DNA of 60,558 nucleotides from Clostridia bacterium (GTDB taxonomy: Bacteria > Bacillota > Clostridia > Christensenellales > Aristaeellaceae). Location of the stretch: contig JAFXZO010000111.1 of assembly GCA_017541205.1 (NCBI GenBank), positions 1-60,558 of the forward strand, given 5' to 3'. The number at the start of each line of letters is the position of its first letter. Within the stretch, counting starts at the first letter, position 1. The notes under the pieces were generated by a model. That model was not told the DNA's origin, did no database searches, and saw only the letters and a program-made list of their open reading frames with translations. Below are positions 1-8,397 of the stretch, piece after piece. The translations under genes were made by a program, and so were the position numbers.

Positions 1-452
1 CTTACGACGATGAAAACGGCGTGCGCCACGGGGCCAATCCGGAGCGCGAGTTCGTGGGCGATCCCCGGAGCGAATATTCCTACGGCGTGTTCAACGAGCC
101 CATTGCCCAGGTGGCGGAGCAGTTCATGCCGGGCGCCCAAACCAAAGAAGGCGCGTCCATGGACGAAATCAAGGCCATTCTGGACACCGGCAACCCGGTG
201 CTGGCCTGGTACGTTTCCGCGCCCATGCGGGACATCATGTACCGCTGGAGCTGGCTGGACGAAAACGGCGAAACGGTGCATTGGCCGGGCGGCGAACACG
301 CCGTGGTCGTCTGCGGGTATGACGATGGTTCCGTCACCTACCGCGATCCCAACGCGGGCACGACAGTGGTGATCGACGACGCTACCTTCGCCAGGAGCTT
401 TGCGGAGCTCGGCGGCAGGATCGTTTATTACACCGTTCAATCCGAGAAATGA
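1..452 (+). CDS. C39-like cysteine peptidase, C-terminal part (5' truncated)
   Basis: The reading frame is open from the left edge to a TGA at 450-452, so only the last ~149 residues are seen. The visible part matches the end of the C39-like (Peptidase_C39_2) papain-fold family. It has a conserved His in GGEHAVVVCGYDD and a conserved Asp in YRDPNAG, followed by a short closing strand (RIVYYTVQ). The catalytic Cys should lie upstream, outside the window. Proteins of this family are usually secreted or surface anchored, but the signal region is not visible. The gene converges on the exporter cluster that ends at 536. C39 domains also process NHLM-type leader peptides, but this domain is free-standing, so a link to the exporters is only a guess. 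Confidence 0.75.
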   Translation, partial: YDDENGVRHGANPEREFVGDPRSEYSYGVFNEPIAQVAEQFMPGAQTKEGASMDEIKAILDTGNPVLAWYVSAPMRDIMYRWSWLDENGETVHWPGGEHAVVVCGYDDGSVTYRDPNAGTTVVIDDATFARSFAELGGRIVYYTVQSEK

Positions 453-535
453 GGAAGCTCTGCTATAGCAGGCTGTCTGTCGGCAGCTCGTAGATGCGGC
501 GTGACCTGATCGTTTGATTCCCGGTCCCGGCTGTT

Positions 536-1975
536 TTATCCCTTGTACCGGATGCACAGCATCGTCAGATCATCGAATTGCTCTGCGTCGCCCGTGAAAG
601 CGGCGACGCTTTTTTGCACCGCGGAAAGGAGCGCTTCCGGTTCCGCTTTCGCGGATGCGTTCAGCGCATCGAGCAGCCGCTGCGCCCCATAACGCTGATG
701 GCTTGCGCCGTTTGCCTCCGGTACGCCGTCCGTATAAACAAAGAGAATGTCTCCATGCTTCAAGCGGATCTCATAATCGGTATACTCTGTCCGCGCGAAG
801 GCTCCGAGGACCAGGCTGTGACGATCGTGCACCAGCTCAAAAACGCCGCCGCTCCGGAGGATCGGTTCCTCATGGCCGCCGTTGCTCGCTGTCAGGATGC
901 CGGCCGCAAGGTCGAAAATCCCAAGCCATACGGTGACAAACATTTTCGCCTTGTTGTTTCTGCACAGCTGTTTATTGACGTCCGCAAGGATTTCGGCCGG
1001 AGTTCCGCCTGCCTGCGCACGGCTGCTGATCCTGTCCTTGGCGGTCATCATGAAGAGCGCGGCGGGAACGCCCTTGCCGGACACGTCCGCGATCACCAGG
1101 GCCAGACGCCCATCATCCAGGAAGAAGAAGTCGTAGAAGTCGCCTCCCACCTCTTTCGCGGGCGTCATGGAAGCGCTGAGCTCAAAGGCGCCACAGCCGG
1201 TGAATTCCGGGGCGGCCTGCGGCAGGGCCGATGCCTGGATCTGGGCGGCAAGGTCCATCTCCGTCCGAATCCTCTCTTTCTCCGCCGTGGCTTTTGCCAG
1301 CTCTTCCGTATGCTGGACGATGCTGGTCTGCATGGTCCGAATCTCCTGGTACAGATCGCCGATCTCGTCCCGGTTCGGGGTGTTCAGGTTCATCACGTCG
1401 TCCATGGTATACAGGCTGCCCGCGTCATTCCCATTCTTTTTTATCACAAAGTCCAGGGCGCCCCGCCGCAGTTGGCAAAGAGGCATCACGGCGATCCTGC
1501 GGACGACGCGCATCCCGATGAAAATAGCGGCAGCGGTCAGCGCGGCAATCAGGATGATACTATTGTACAGGAACCAGTGCCGCTGTTCCATGACATGATT
1601 CATATTGATGTCCGCGAAAGCATACGCGACAGCATAAAAGATGTTTTCATCTTCCGTGGGCAGAGAAATGAACTCAAAGGTATAACAGAGCCAGCCGGAT
1701 CCATCCGCGTGCACCGCGGAACCGTCTTCGACGTCAGGGTTTTCAGCGCCGATCTGCATTAGGCCCTTCTCCGGGTCTGCCAGCGTAAAAAAACCGTCTT
1801 TCCGCTCTTCCGCGACATACAGATGCGTCTGCGGAAACACGCTTTGAGAAGTCTCTATGTCCTGGCAGATGATCTGATAGTCGTCCAGAAGCGTCTCGCC
1901 AGGGATCACGTCACTGTAAAAACCGGGCTTGCTTTTCAGCCAGTCTTCGATCACGGCCGGATCGTTCGCGGCCAC
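536..1975 (-). CDS. SpoIIE/RsbU-type PP2C phosphatase, main part of a frameshifted gene
   Basis: This part carries the rest of an extracellular sensor region, a transmembrane helix (WFLYNSIILIAALTAAAIFIGM), a HAMP-like linker with a coiled coil, and a complete SpoIIE/PP2C catalytic domain. Metal-binding motifs are intact: GGDFYDFFFLDDG, IADVSGKGVPAALFM, VYTDGVPEA and FDDLTML. Family members dephosphorylate STAS anti-sigma antagonists, and a STAS gene lies directly upstream (2322-2621). The start at 1975 is only an in-frame GTG. The true N-terminus lies in another frame at 2017-2261, separated by one extra base in the run 2016-2019. No HATPase (RsbW/SpoIIAB-like) partner kinase is present in the window. 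Confidence 0.85.
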   Translation of the reverse strand: MAANDPAVIEDWLKSKPGFYSDVIPGETLLDDYQIICQDIETSQSVFPQTHLYVAEERKDGFFTLADPEKGLMQIGAENPDVEDGSAVHADGSGWLCYTFEFISLPTEDENIFYAVAYAFADINMNHVMEQRHWFLYNSIILIAALTAAAIFIGMRVVRRIAVMPLCQLRRGALDFVIKKNGNDAGSLYTMDDVMNLNTPNRDEIGDLYQEIRTMQTSIVQHTEELAKATAEKERIRTEMDLAAQIQASALPQAAPEFTGCGAFELSASMTPAKEVGGDFYDFFFLDDGRLALVIADVSGKGVPAALFMMTAKDRISSRAQAGGTPAEILADVNKQLCRNNKAKMFVTVWLGIFDLAAGILTASNGGHEEPILRSGGVFELVHDRHSLVLGAFARTEYTDYEIRLKHGDILFVYTDGVPEANGASHQRYGAQRLLDALNASAKAEPEALLSAVQKSVAAFTGDAEQFDDLTMLCIRYKG

Positions 1976-2016
1976 GGCGCGTTCCCGGGCCTCCCGGAAA
2001 CCGTCCGTGCCGATTC

Positions 2017-2261
2017 CCCTTCCGGAACCAATCCACGATCTCCGGGCTGATCAGGGCTGCCACATTCTTCGCGGCGCGGCGCGCTTCTTCAAGATACATT
2101 TGGTCCACTTGTCTGGCGTGAGTCCGGTAGGAGACCAGCAGCAGGCAAAAGGACGTGATCAGGATAACCGCCGCGATCAGCAGATTCATTTTGCCCCGGA
2201 GGGAAAAGCGGAAATGCTTTGCTCCCCGGTTCTTTCCCGCCTGTCCGCTCTGCCTGTCCAC
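2017..2261 (-). pseudogene. N-terminal fragment of the SpoIIE-type phosphatase (out of frame)
   Basis: This frame encodes a basic N-terminus, a first transmembrane helix (MNLLIAAVILITSFCLLLVS) and the start of the sensor region, ending in EIVDWFRKG. Removing one C from the CCCC run at 2016-2019 joins it to IGTDGFREARERAVAANDP, which runs into the ORF ending at 536. That restores one protein with the usual TM-sensor-TM-HAMP-PP2C layout. As given, this frame reads on into unrelated sequence to a stop near 1911. The start could be GTG 2261 or ATG near 2189; neither has a strong ribosome binding site. The shift may be a real mutation, a phase-variable run or an assembly error. Confidence 0.75.
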
Positions 2262-2321
2262 CGCTGTTCACCCCGATCTTTTTTTACGCATGTGTTCCCA
2301 GAAAGCGCCTGACTTCCGTTT

Positions 2322-2621
2322 TTACTCGATGATCAGGAATCCGCTGAAACCGGTAAAGCTGAACACTTCCATAATATCGTCATTCACCCGGCAAACCTTC
2401 AGGCTTCCGCCGCAATCGTCCATTTCCTGCTGGATGAAGAGGATCACACGCAGGGCGGCGGAAGTGAGATAGGTCGCTTTTTCCATATCGATGCATACTT
2501 CCCGGATATCCTCCCGGTTGTCCAGGTAGGCTTTCTCAAATTTCGGCGCGGCCATGTTGTTGATTTCCCCCTCCAGGGTGATCGTCAGGCTGCCGTTTTC
2601 TTTTTTCGCTTCAATGGTCAT
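2322..2621 (-). CDS. STAS-domain anti-sigma factor antagonist
   Basis: This is a 99-residue single STAS domain of the SpoIIAA/RsbV type. The conserved phosphorylatable Ser is present in YLTSAALRVIL (about S54), where a partner kinase would phosphorylate it. The gene overlaps the end of the upstream exporter gene by 11 bases, so translation is probably coupled. The SpoIIE-type phosphatase that would dephosphorylate it follows about 60 bases downstream. Exporter, antagonist and phosphatase together suggest that a partner-switch signal is tied to export, but the anti-sigma kinase and sigma factor are not in view. The family call is firm; the role is inferred. Confidence 0.88.
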   Translation of the reverse strand: MTIEAKKENGSLTITLEGEINNMAAPKFEKAYLDNREDIREVCIDMEKATYLTSAALRVILFIQQEMDDCGGSLKVCRVNDDIMEVFSFTGFSGFLIIE

Positions 2622-4833
2622 CTTCCTTTATCCTTTCCTGCGCATTGCTTTGCTGATCCAGCCGCTGGCGTTCCACCAGCTGCGCGAAGAAGCCTCCCTG
2701 CGCAATGATCTGGTCATAGGTTCCGTCTTCAATGATTTCGCCCTTGTCCAGCATCAGGATGCGGTCGCAGTTCCGAATGGTGGAAAGGCGATGGGCCACG
2801 ACGATGCGGGTGCATTTCAATCGGTCGAGCGCATCGGATACCTGCTTCTGGGTCTTATTGTCCAGGGCGGAGGTGTCTTCGTCAAAGATCAGGATATCCA
2901 GCTTGGGCGCCACGGCGCGGGCAATCATCAGCCGCTGTTTCTGACCTCCGGAAATACCGCCCTGTCTTTCGGAAATGATCGTCTGCATCCCCATGGGCAT
3001 ATCCCGGATGTCGTCCGCGATGCCGGCGATCTCCGCCGCTTCCCAGGCGCCCTTCATTGTCAGCTGCGGCGCGGAGATCACGATGTTGGAGTATATATCC
3101 CCCTGAAACAGCTTTCCATTCTGGGTCACAACGCCCATTTTCCTGCGCAGGGAACGGGGATCGATCCGGGCCAGATCCTTTCCGTCGTAGTACACCGCGC
3201 CTTTTTCCGGTTTCTCAAATCCCAGCAGCAGCCGGATCAGCGTGGATTTTCCGCAGCCTGTGCGCTCCACGACGGCGACGTACTCGCCCGCCTTGATTTT
3301 GATCGAGAGGTCGGTGAAAATATAAGGCGTGTTTTCTTCATAACGGAAGGATACATGGCTTAGTTCGATGCTTCCCGATACGCGGGTCAGCACTTCCTTT
3401 TCCTCCGTGACCTCCGGCTCTGCTTTCAGGATGGGTTCCGCCATTTTGAGGACGGGCCGGAAGGCAGCAATCGAAGCGGCGATGGAAGCCAGGGCGGCAA
3501 AAGCGCCCATGACCTGGCCGTATGCGATATTAAAAGCGTAATAACCGGATTCGCCAACGCCGCTTTTAACGGCCAGATAATACAGCACGATATTGCCAAT
3601 GAGGGAGATGGCGGACAGAAAAACCCGGTTCATCTTCAGGATCGTGGGGGGATTATACGCCATTTCCGCATTTCGGGCGTACAGGTTCGCCCAGCGGGCG
3701 AAGGCGCGCTTTTCCGCGCCGGACAGCCGGATCTTCTGGATGCCGCTGACAGTGGCATAGGTCATACCGGCTTCCTGCGCGGCCAGCTTCATCTTCCGCT
3801 CGGAGAGCTTTACCTGCATCAGGGAAAAGACCGCGCCGAGAATGACCGTGCTCAGGATGATGACGATGGAAGGCCATACCAGCAGCGGCGCGAAGGAAAA
3901 GATCTGCGAGATATACAGCAGGGAAATCAGCGAAGTGAGCCCTGTGGACATGATCTGCGATACCAGCATTTCGCAAAGGGACTTTACGGAGCCGACACGG
4001 CTGGCCAGGTCGCCGGAAGCATAGTTCCGAAAGAAGCTGACCGGCAGGGACAGCACCCGCGTCATCACCGCCGCCTCCACCTGCAGGGAGGTTTTCGTGT
4101 TGATCCTGCTCATCATCAGTTGGCGCACCACGGAAAGCAGCTCGGCGGAAAAAGCCGCCGACAGCAGGAAGAAGGCCATGCCGACGAGCATGGAGGTGCT
4201 CCCGCTTTTCAGCACCGGCCCCGTGATGGCTTTGGAAGCCTGCGTCACAAGCATGCCGACCAGCGTCACCGCCAGCGTCGCCAGAGCGATGAGCGCATAG
4301 TCATTGCTGAACAAACAGTTTTTCATATACAGCAGCAGATCCGGAATGCCGAGCTTTTTTGGGGGCAGCGGCTTATAAAAACAGATGGCCTCCGCGTCAA
4401 ACAGCGCGGCGGTCTTCCGGCTGAGGCGCACATGGCGCGCGGTTGCCGGGTCCTTGAACCAATATCCGTGCAGCGGATGCGGAAGCAGCGCCACAGGCGT
4501 GCCGCCCTCCTTCAGAAAGCCCATCATGGGGCCGAAAGCGTCCTTGTACCAGCCTTCCTCCAGTACGACGGTACGGGTCATGATGCCAAGGGGCCTTAAG
4601 AGGTATTCCATCTGCTCGTCGGCGTTCCTGACAGAATCGGGAACCTCCGCTGCCTTGCAGTGATAGAATTTCAGGATTTCTTCCAGCGCTTCCCGGGCAA
4701 TCAGGAAATGATCTTCCAGCTGCTTTTCGCTCCTGCCGCCCAATACAGCGCCTGCCAAACGGACAAAGGATTCCTCAAATACATGCTGGTCGCTCTGCAT
4801 CCGCTGGCGAATCTGCCTGTCGAACCAACCCAT
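2611..4833 (-). CDS. NHLM/NHLP bacteriocin-type ABC exporter (permease-ATPase)
   Basis: The protein is 740 residues. It has a soluble N-terminal region of ~180 residues, an ABC membrane domain of about six helices, and a C-terminal ATPase. This is the layout of the second, peptidase-less exporter of NHLM (nitrile-hydratase-leader microcin) systems. The signature ISGGQKQRL, Walker B ILIFDEDTSALD and the H-loop VAHRLST are present. Walker A reads ERTGCGKS: the first glycine is replaced by Glu (codon GAG at 3265-3267, about E523), which may weaken ATP binding. ATG 4833 is chosen because AAGGGAG lies 8 bases upstream; an in-frame ATG at 4863 lacks this. The start is 27 bases past the end of the previous exporter gene. 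No precursor peptide gene was recognised nearby. Confidence 0.85.
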   Translation of the reverse strand: MGWFDRQIRQRMQSDQHVFEESFVRLAGAVLGGRSEKQLEDHFLIAREALEEILKFYHCKAAEVPDSVRNADEQMEYLLRPLGIMTRTVVLEEGWYKDAFGPMMGFLKEGGTPVALLPHPLHGYWFKDPATARHVRLSRKTAALFDAEAICFYKPLPPKKLGIPDLLLYMKNCLFSNDYALIALATLAVTLVGMLVTQASKAITGPVLKSGSTSMLVGMAFFLLSAAFSAELLSVVRQLMMSRINTKTSLQVEAAVMTRVLSLPVSFFRNYASGDLASRVGSVKSLCEMLVSQIMSTGLTSLISLLYISQIFSFAPLLVWPSIVIILSTVILGAVFSLMQVKLSERKMKLAAQEAGMTYATVSGIQKIRLSGAEKRAFARWANLYARNAEMAYNPPTILKMNRVFLSAISLIGNIVLYYLAVKSGVGESGYYAFNIAYGQVMGAFAALASIAASIAAFRPVLKMAEPILKAEPEVTEEKEVLTRVSGSIELSHVSFRYEENTPYIFTDLSIKIKAGEYVAVVERTGCGKSTLIRLLLGFEKPEKGAVYYDGKDLARIDPRSLRRKMGVVTQNGKLFQGDIYSNIVISAPQLTMKGAWEAAEIAGIADDIRDMPMGMQTIISERQGGISGGQKQRLMIARAVAPKLDILIFDEDTSALDNKTQKQVSDALDRLKCTRIVVAHRLSTIRNCDRILMLDKGEIIEDGTYDQIIAQGGFFAQLVERQRLDQQSNAQERIKEDDH

Positions 4834-4859
4834 GGATGTTTCTCCCTTCCGCAGAAGAA

Positions 4860-5714
4860 TCACTCGGACGTGATCAGCTCCGTATAATACCCGCTTTTGG
4901 CATACAGTTCTTCATGCGTGCCGCGTTCCACGACCTGGCCTTTGTTCATCACGATGATCTCATCACAGTCGCGGATGGTGGAAAGACGGTGCGCGATAAC
5001 GATGCAGGTAATGCCCCGGCGCTGGATGGCTTTCACCACGTCGTATTCCGTCCGGGCATCCAGCGTGCTGGTGGCCTCGTCCAGAATAATGACGGAAGGA
5101 TCCTGGGCCAGAACCCGGGCGATTTCCAGCCGCTGGCGCTGGCCGCCGGAAAGGTCGTCTCCGTTTTCGTTCAGTTTGCCCTGGTATCCGCCGGGGCGCT
5201 GCAGGATATCGTCGTGGATCTGCGCGTCCCGCGCGGCCATAAAGATTTCAAAATCCGCGATGGATCCGTCCCACATTCGGATATTGTTGGCGATGGTGTC
5301 TTCAAACAGGACAATGTCCGGATCCACCACGGCCACCGAGTCGGTGAACACGCCCCGGGGAATTTCCCCGATGGGTTTTCCGTCAAATAAGATCTCGCCC
5401 GCCCAGGGCTTATACAGCCCGGAGATCAGCTTGGACAGGGTGCTTTTCCCGCATCCGCTCGCGCCGACGAACGCTACCCGGCTTCCGGGCTTCAGCGTCA
5501 TGGAAAAGTCCCGGATCAAGGGCTTTTCCAGCCTGGAGTATCCGAACGTGATGTTCTTTAGTTCCACCTGCCCGGACAGCTTGGAATAGTCCACGTCGTC
5601 CCGGATCGCCTCTTCCCGGACGTAGGGATCGTCCGGATACTGCATCACGTCCTCCACCCGCTCCATCTGGGTCCTCATTTCCTGGATGGTCTGGCCGGCG
5701 CCGATCAGGGTCAT
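4860..5714 (-). pseudogene. NHLM-type peptidase/ATPase exporter, ATPase part (frameshifted)
   Basis: This frame encodes the end of the membrane domain and a complete ABC ATPase: Walker A GASGCGKST, signature LSGGQRQRL, Walker B VIILDEATSTLD and H-loop IAHRLSTIRDCD. It is the C-terminal half of the first exporter of an NHLM-type pair, the one that normally starts with a C39 leader peptidase. Deleting one G from the run 5718-5723 joins it to the upstream frame (YMGAFLSPAMTLIGAGQT). Read as one gene, the product would be about 600 residues, against roughly 700 or more for intact relatives. An internal ATG near 5714 could yield a free ATPase domain. It ends 27 bases before the next exporter start. 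Confidence 0.8.
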
Positions 5715-6660
5715 GGCGGGGGGAGAGGAACGCCCCCATATAGCCCTGGAAGATCGTGATCATGCCCAGGGTAAAGCTGCCCCGCATGGCATACTGGACG
5801 CCCAGGAACATCACCAGGTAATTTGCGGTCTTGCCGATGAACGTGGGGATGATCCCGAAACGGGCGTTCATCCGTTCAAACTTCCGGTCCGCCGTATTGA
5901 CGGACGCCTGGTAGCCCGCCCATTTTTGAAAGAAACCGTTCTCCGCACCGGTCGCCTTGATGGTTTCCGTCATGCTGATGCCTGCTATGGTGGCGGAGGC
6001 CAGCTTGCTCCGGTCCCGCATCTGGACGCGGGTCATATTCACCCGTTTTTTGCTCATCTGCCGGGCAATCAGCAGGGTCAGGAACACCGTGCCCAGGCCG
6101 ACGGCCGTCATCAGGGGGCTGAAGCGGAGCATGAAAACCAGGTAAACAAACATCATGACCGTGTTCAGCGCCAGGGGAGAGAGCGTAGACACGATCGTTC
6201 CCGCGATGGAAGCGTTGGTGGACTGGCGCTGGACGATATCGCCCGTCATGCGCTGGGTAAAAAACTCCATGAGAAGGCGCAGCACCTTCCACATAAAGCT
6301 TGTGTTGCCCATGACAGCCTTTATTTCACCGCCGAAAACAACGGGGATATATCCCAAATACAGTTTATGGCTCTTTCCCTGCTCATCAACAGACGTCACA
6401 TGGATATACCCGACATCAACAGGCTCGCCGTCGGTATATGCATGCGTTTTAAGCTGCGCCATCATCTTATCCTTGGCATCGCTGCTATGCTCGATATAGA
6501 TGGCATCGTTGATAGATTCAGCATCCCTGTTCGGTGCGTACTCATTGTAGTAATTTCCGATCGTGTTTTCCCGAATGCCGGTCATCGCAGCAAGCTGCTT
6601 CCGGGTGATCCGAAGCTCACCCATCTTCCGTGAGAGAGTAATCCTAATCGTCAACATCAT
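5410..6660 (-). pseudogene. HTH domain joined to truncated ABC-exporter membrane domain (chimeric, frameshifted)
   Basis: The first ~45 residues look like an XRE-type helix-turn-helix (MGELRITRKQLAAMTGIREN). About 70 residues of unknown type follow (to about GGEIKAVMG). At roughly 6315 the sequence becomes an ABC-exporter membrane domain (FMWKVLRLLMEFFTQRMTGD and onward) with no stop at the join. The C39 peptidase and first helices expected of this exporter are missing. Bases from about 6315 to 6660 look richer in A/T than the exporter part, which suggests a deletion fused two genes. AAGGAG sits next to the ATGs at 6660/6657. The exporter frame continues to the G run at 5718-5723, then shifts; the remaining frame to 5410 is nonsense. 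Whether the product is made or works is unknown. Confidence 0.7.
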
Positions 6661-6767
6661 GCTCCTTCGTGCCGAATATTATCATTTTTTGAAATTACTG
6701 TCGTTGGAAATGCCAAATAATAGCGGATAACGATATTTTTCGGCAGATGATGGAGGAGCACGCGCAA

Positions 6768-6812
6768 AGAAAAAGGGCCTATGCTTCATGAACGAAGTAT
6801 AAGTCCTTTTTT
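6768..6812. terminator. Bidirectional hairpin terminator
   Basis: A long imperfect stem (arms around AGGGCCTATGCTTC and GAAGTATAAGTCCTT) has a run of T on both strands. It would end the tRNA-Ser transcript on the minus strand and insulate the exporter cluster. Confidence 0.6.
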
Positions 6813-6904
6813 GCTGCCGGTCATCTCTTGCCGACATTTTTGTTCACCAGTACGAACAGCCCGCAGATCAGATAGACCCTAATGGGGTTCGTATAAGGTG
6901 ATTC

Positions 6905-6996
6905 TGGCGGAGAAGGAGAGATTCGAACTCTCGAACCGTTTTACCGGTTACACGATTTCCAGTCGTGCGCCCTCGACCAAGCTAGGCGACTTCTCC
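6905..6996 (-). tRNA. tRNA-Ser (anticodon GGA)
   Basis: The acceptor stem is GGAGAAG/CTTCTCC, with discriminator G and an encoded CCA. There is a long variable arm, as expected for tRNA-Ser. The anticodon stem CACGA/TCGTG closes the loop CTGGAAA, giving anticodon GGA (reads UCC/UCU). The T arm GAGAG-TTCGAAT-CTCTC is intact. A consensus promoter lies at 7029-7057. Confidence 0.95.
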
Positions 6997-7028
6997 ATCG
7001 TCGCAAGCATTGCTCTACAACGAAAGGT

Positions 7029-7057
7029 ATTTTAACACAGTTTTTCCATGCCGTCAA
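7029..7057 (-). promoter_or_regulatory. Sigma-A promoter of tRNA-Ser
   Basis: Read on the minus strand: -35 TTGACG, 17-base spacer, -10 TAAAAT. It ends about 33 bases before the tRNA 5' end. Confidence 0.75.
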
Positions 7058-7106
7058 GCCAAAAATGGACAAATATTCGCATTAACCCAAATTTCGCATC
7101 GGCTGG

Positions 7107-7129
7107 ATCGGGTATGCCCGATACCCGAT
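7107..7129. repeat. Perfect inverted repeat with 9-bp arms
   Basis: Arms ATCGGGTAT and ATACCCGAT flank a 5-base loop. It lies upstream of the tRNA-Ser promoter and past the 3' end of the dehydrogenase gene. There is no T run, so it is not a clear terminator. A second hairpin without a T run (arms GAAGCGCGG/CCGCGCTTC) follows at 7148-7185. These two may end the minus-strand gene or bind a protein; their role is unknown. Confidence 0.5.
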
Positions 7130-7196
7130 AGAAGCAGGTGATGGAACGAAGCGCGGAGGGTGCGGTTTGCCCCTTGCCGCGCTTCCTAAACGTGGC

Positions 7197-8237
7197 TTAA
7201 TCTGCATTGATAAGCATCGGATACGTCAGATATCGCGCATACGGCAGCTTTTCCATGGTGAAATAGCCTGAAGGGGCGTTCAGCACATCGGGCAGACGGT
7301 TTACAATGGTCGCGCAGGTGTGGATCACGGTATCGGGCTTATCAACAGAAAAGCGGGTTTCGGGCTCGCCGTGGATCGTAAACTTACACAGATCGCCTTC
7401 GTCTTTTTCATAGATCTTGCCGATGCATTGGGTTTCCACAACGATGCCCTGGTGCGTTACGGTGGTTACGACTGCGCTCATCCCGATCGCCCGGCCCTTT
7501 GGGATCGTTTCGCCCAGCGTCTCACTGTGGACATCGTGTTCCGCCAAGACCGGGATCGCCTTTTGCCGGGTCTTTTCAATGCTCAGGCCCAGCTTCATAC
7601 AGAGCGCCTCGTTGCTCATCCATACATAGGCCGGAACATCCAGGGTATGGGCGATGGTCTTATCGAATTCTTCCTTTGTCAGGCCGACGCCGTGCGCATG
7701 GGCGAGGGCGACGCCGTAATCCTCCACATTGTAGCTGACTGCGCCTTCTATTTCGGATACTTTGTGCACGCCGCCCAGGATGCACGCGGGCAGATTGACC
7801 CAGAAAACATCCTGCATTCCGCTGCCGACGATCGTACAGCCGGCGCGTTTTGCAAGCGCGTCCAACTGGTTGGCGATTGCAGGGGCGGTGGTCCAGGCGT
7901 AGAGTGCTTCTTCTGATGTGGTGATCACATTGATCCCGCGCGTCACGCATTCCAAAATGGGCTTATGCATATCGGCAAGATAGCTTTGCAAAGCCAGGAT
8001 GGCAATATTTGCGTCACAGTTATCCAGGACGGCATCCGGGTCTTTTTTGATTTTTACGTTCAAAGGACGCTGCAGGCCGGCAACTTCGCCGATATCCTGG
8101 TCCACCAATTCTTCGTTCCGATCGATCGCCCCGACGATCCGCGCGCCTTTATCCGCCAGATACCGCGCGATCACCCGTCCCATTTTGCCGCATCCGTACA
8201 AGACCACCCGCACCTGATCCCATGTTCCTTGATTCAA
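7197..8237 (-). CDS. 2,4-diaminopentanoate dehydrogenase-like (DapB-fold) oxidoreductase
   Basis: The protein is about 346 residues with an N-terminal Rossmann fold (VVLYGCGKMGRVIARYLADKG) and a DapB-like C-terminal domain. Length and motifs (ITTSEEALYAW, IVGSGMQDVFWVNLP) best match the 2,4-diaminopentanoate dehydrogenase (Ord) group. In amino-acid-fermenting Clostridia, Ord oxidises the product of D-ornithine 4,5-aminomutase. No other ornithine-degradation gene is nearby, so the substrate is uncertain. The TTG at 8237 is chosen as start because GGAGGTGA lies about 7 bases ahead of it; the GTG at 8246 would overlap that site. It looks monocistronic. Confidence 0.75.
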   Translation of the reverse strand: MNQGTWDQVRVVLYGCGKMGRVIARYLADKGARIVGAIDRNEELVDQDIGEVAGLQRPLNVKIKKDPDAVLDNCDANIAILALQSYLADMHKPILECVTRGINVITTSEEALYAWTTAPAIANQLDALAKRAGCTIVGSGMQDVFWVNLPACILGGVHKVSEIEGAVSYNVEDYGVALAHAHGVGLTKEEFDKTIAHTLDVPAYVWMSNEALCMKLGLSIEKTRQKAIPVLAEHDVHSETLGETIPKGRAIGMSAVVTTVTHQGIVVETQCIGKIYEKDEGDLCKFTIHGEPETRFSVDKPDTVIHTCATIVNRLPDVLNAPSGYFTMEKLPYARYLTYPMLINAD

Positions 8238-8397
8238 TTGAATCACCTCCGTTGACAGTGTGCCAGGAGATTTCCTTTTTCATACGGAATTTTTGAATGG
8301 ATTACAAAAAAATTGTAAAAACATGCTGTCCCATGTTTTTTATTTGTTTCGGGCATGCTATACTACAATTGAAAATCTGTTCAGGGAGGGAGCGAAT

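Noticed and set aside
578-1762. 394-residue open frame on the plus strand
   Set aside because: Antisense to the intact PP2C domain; no motif.
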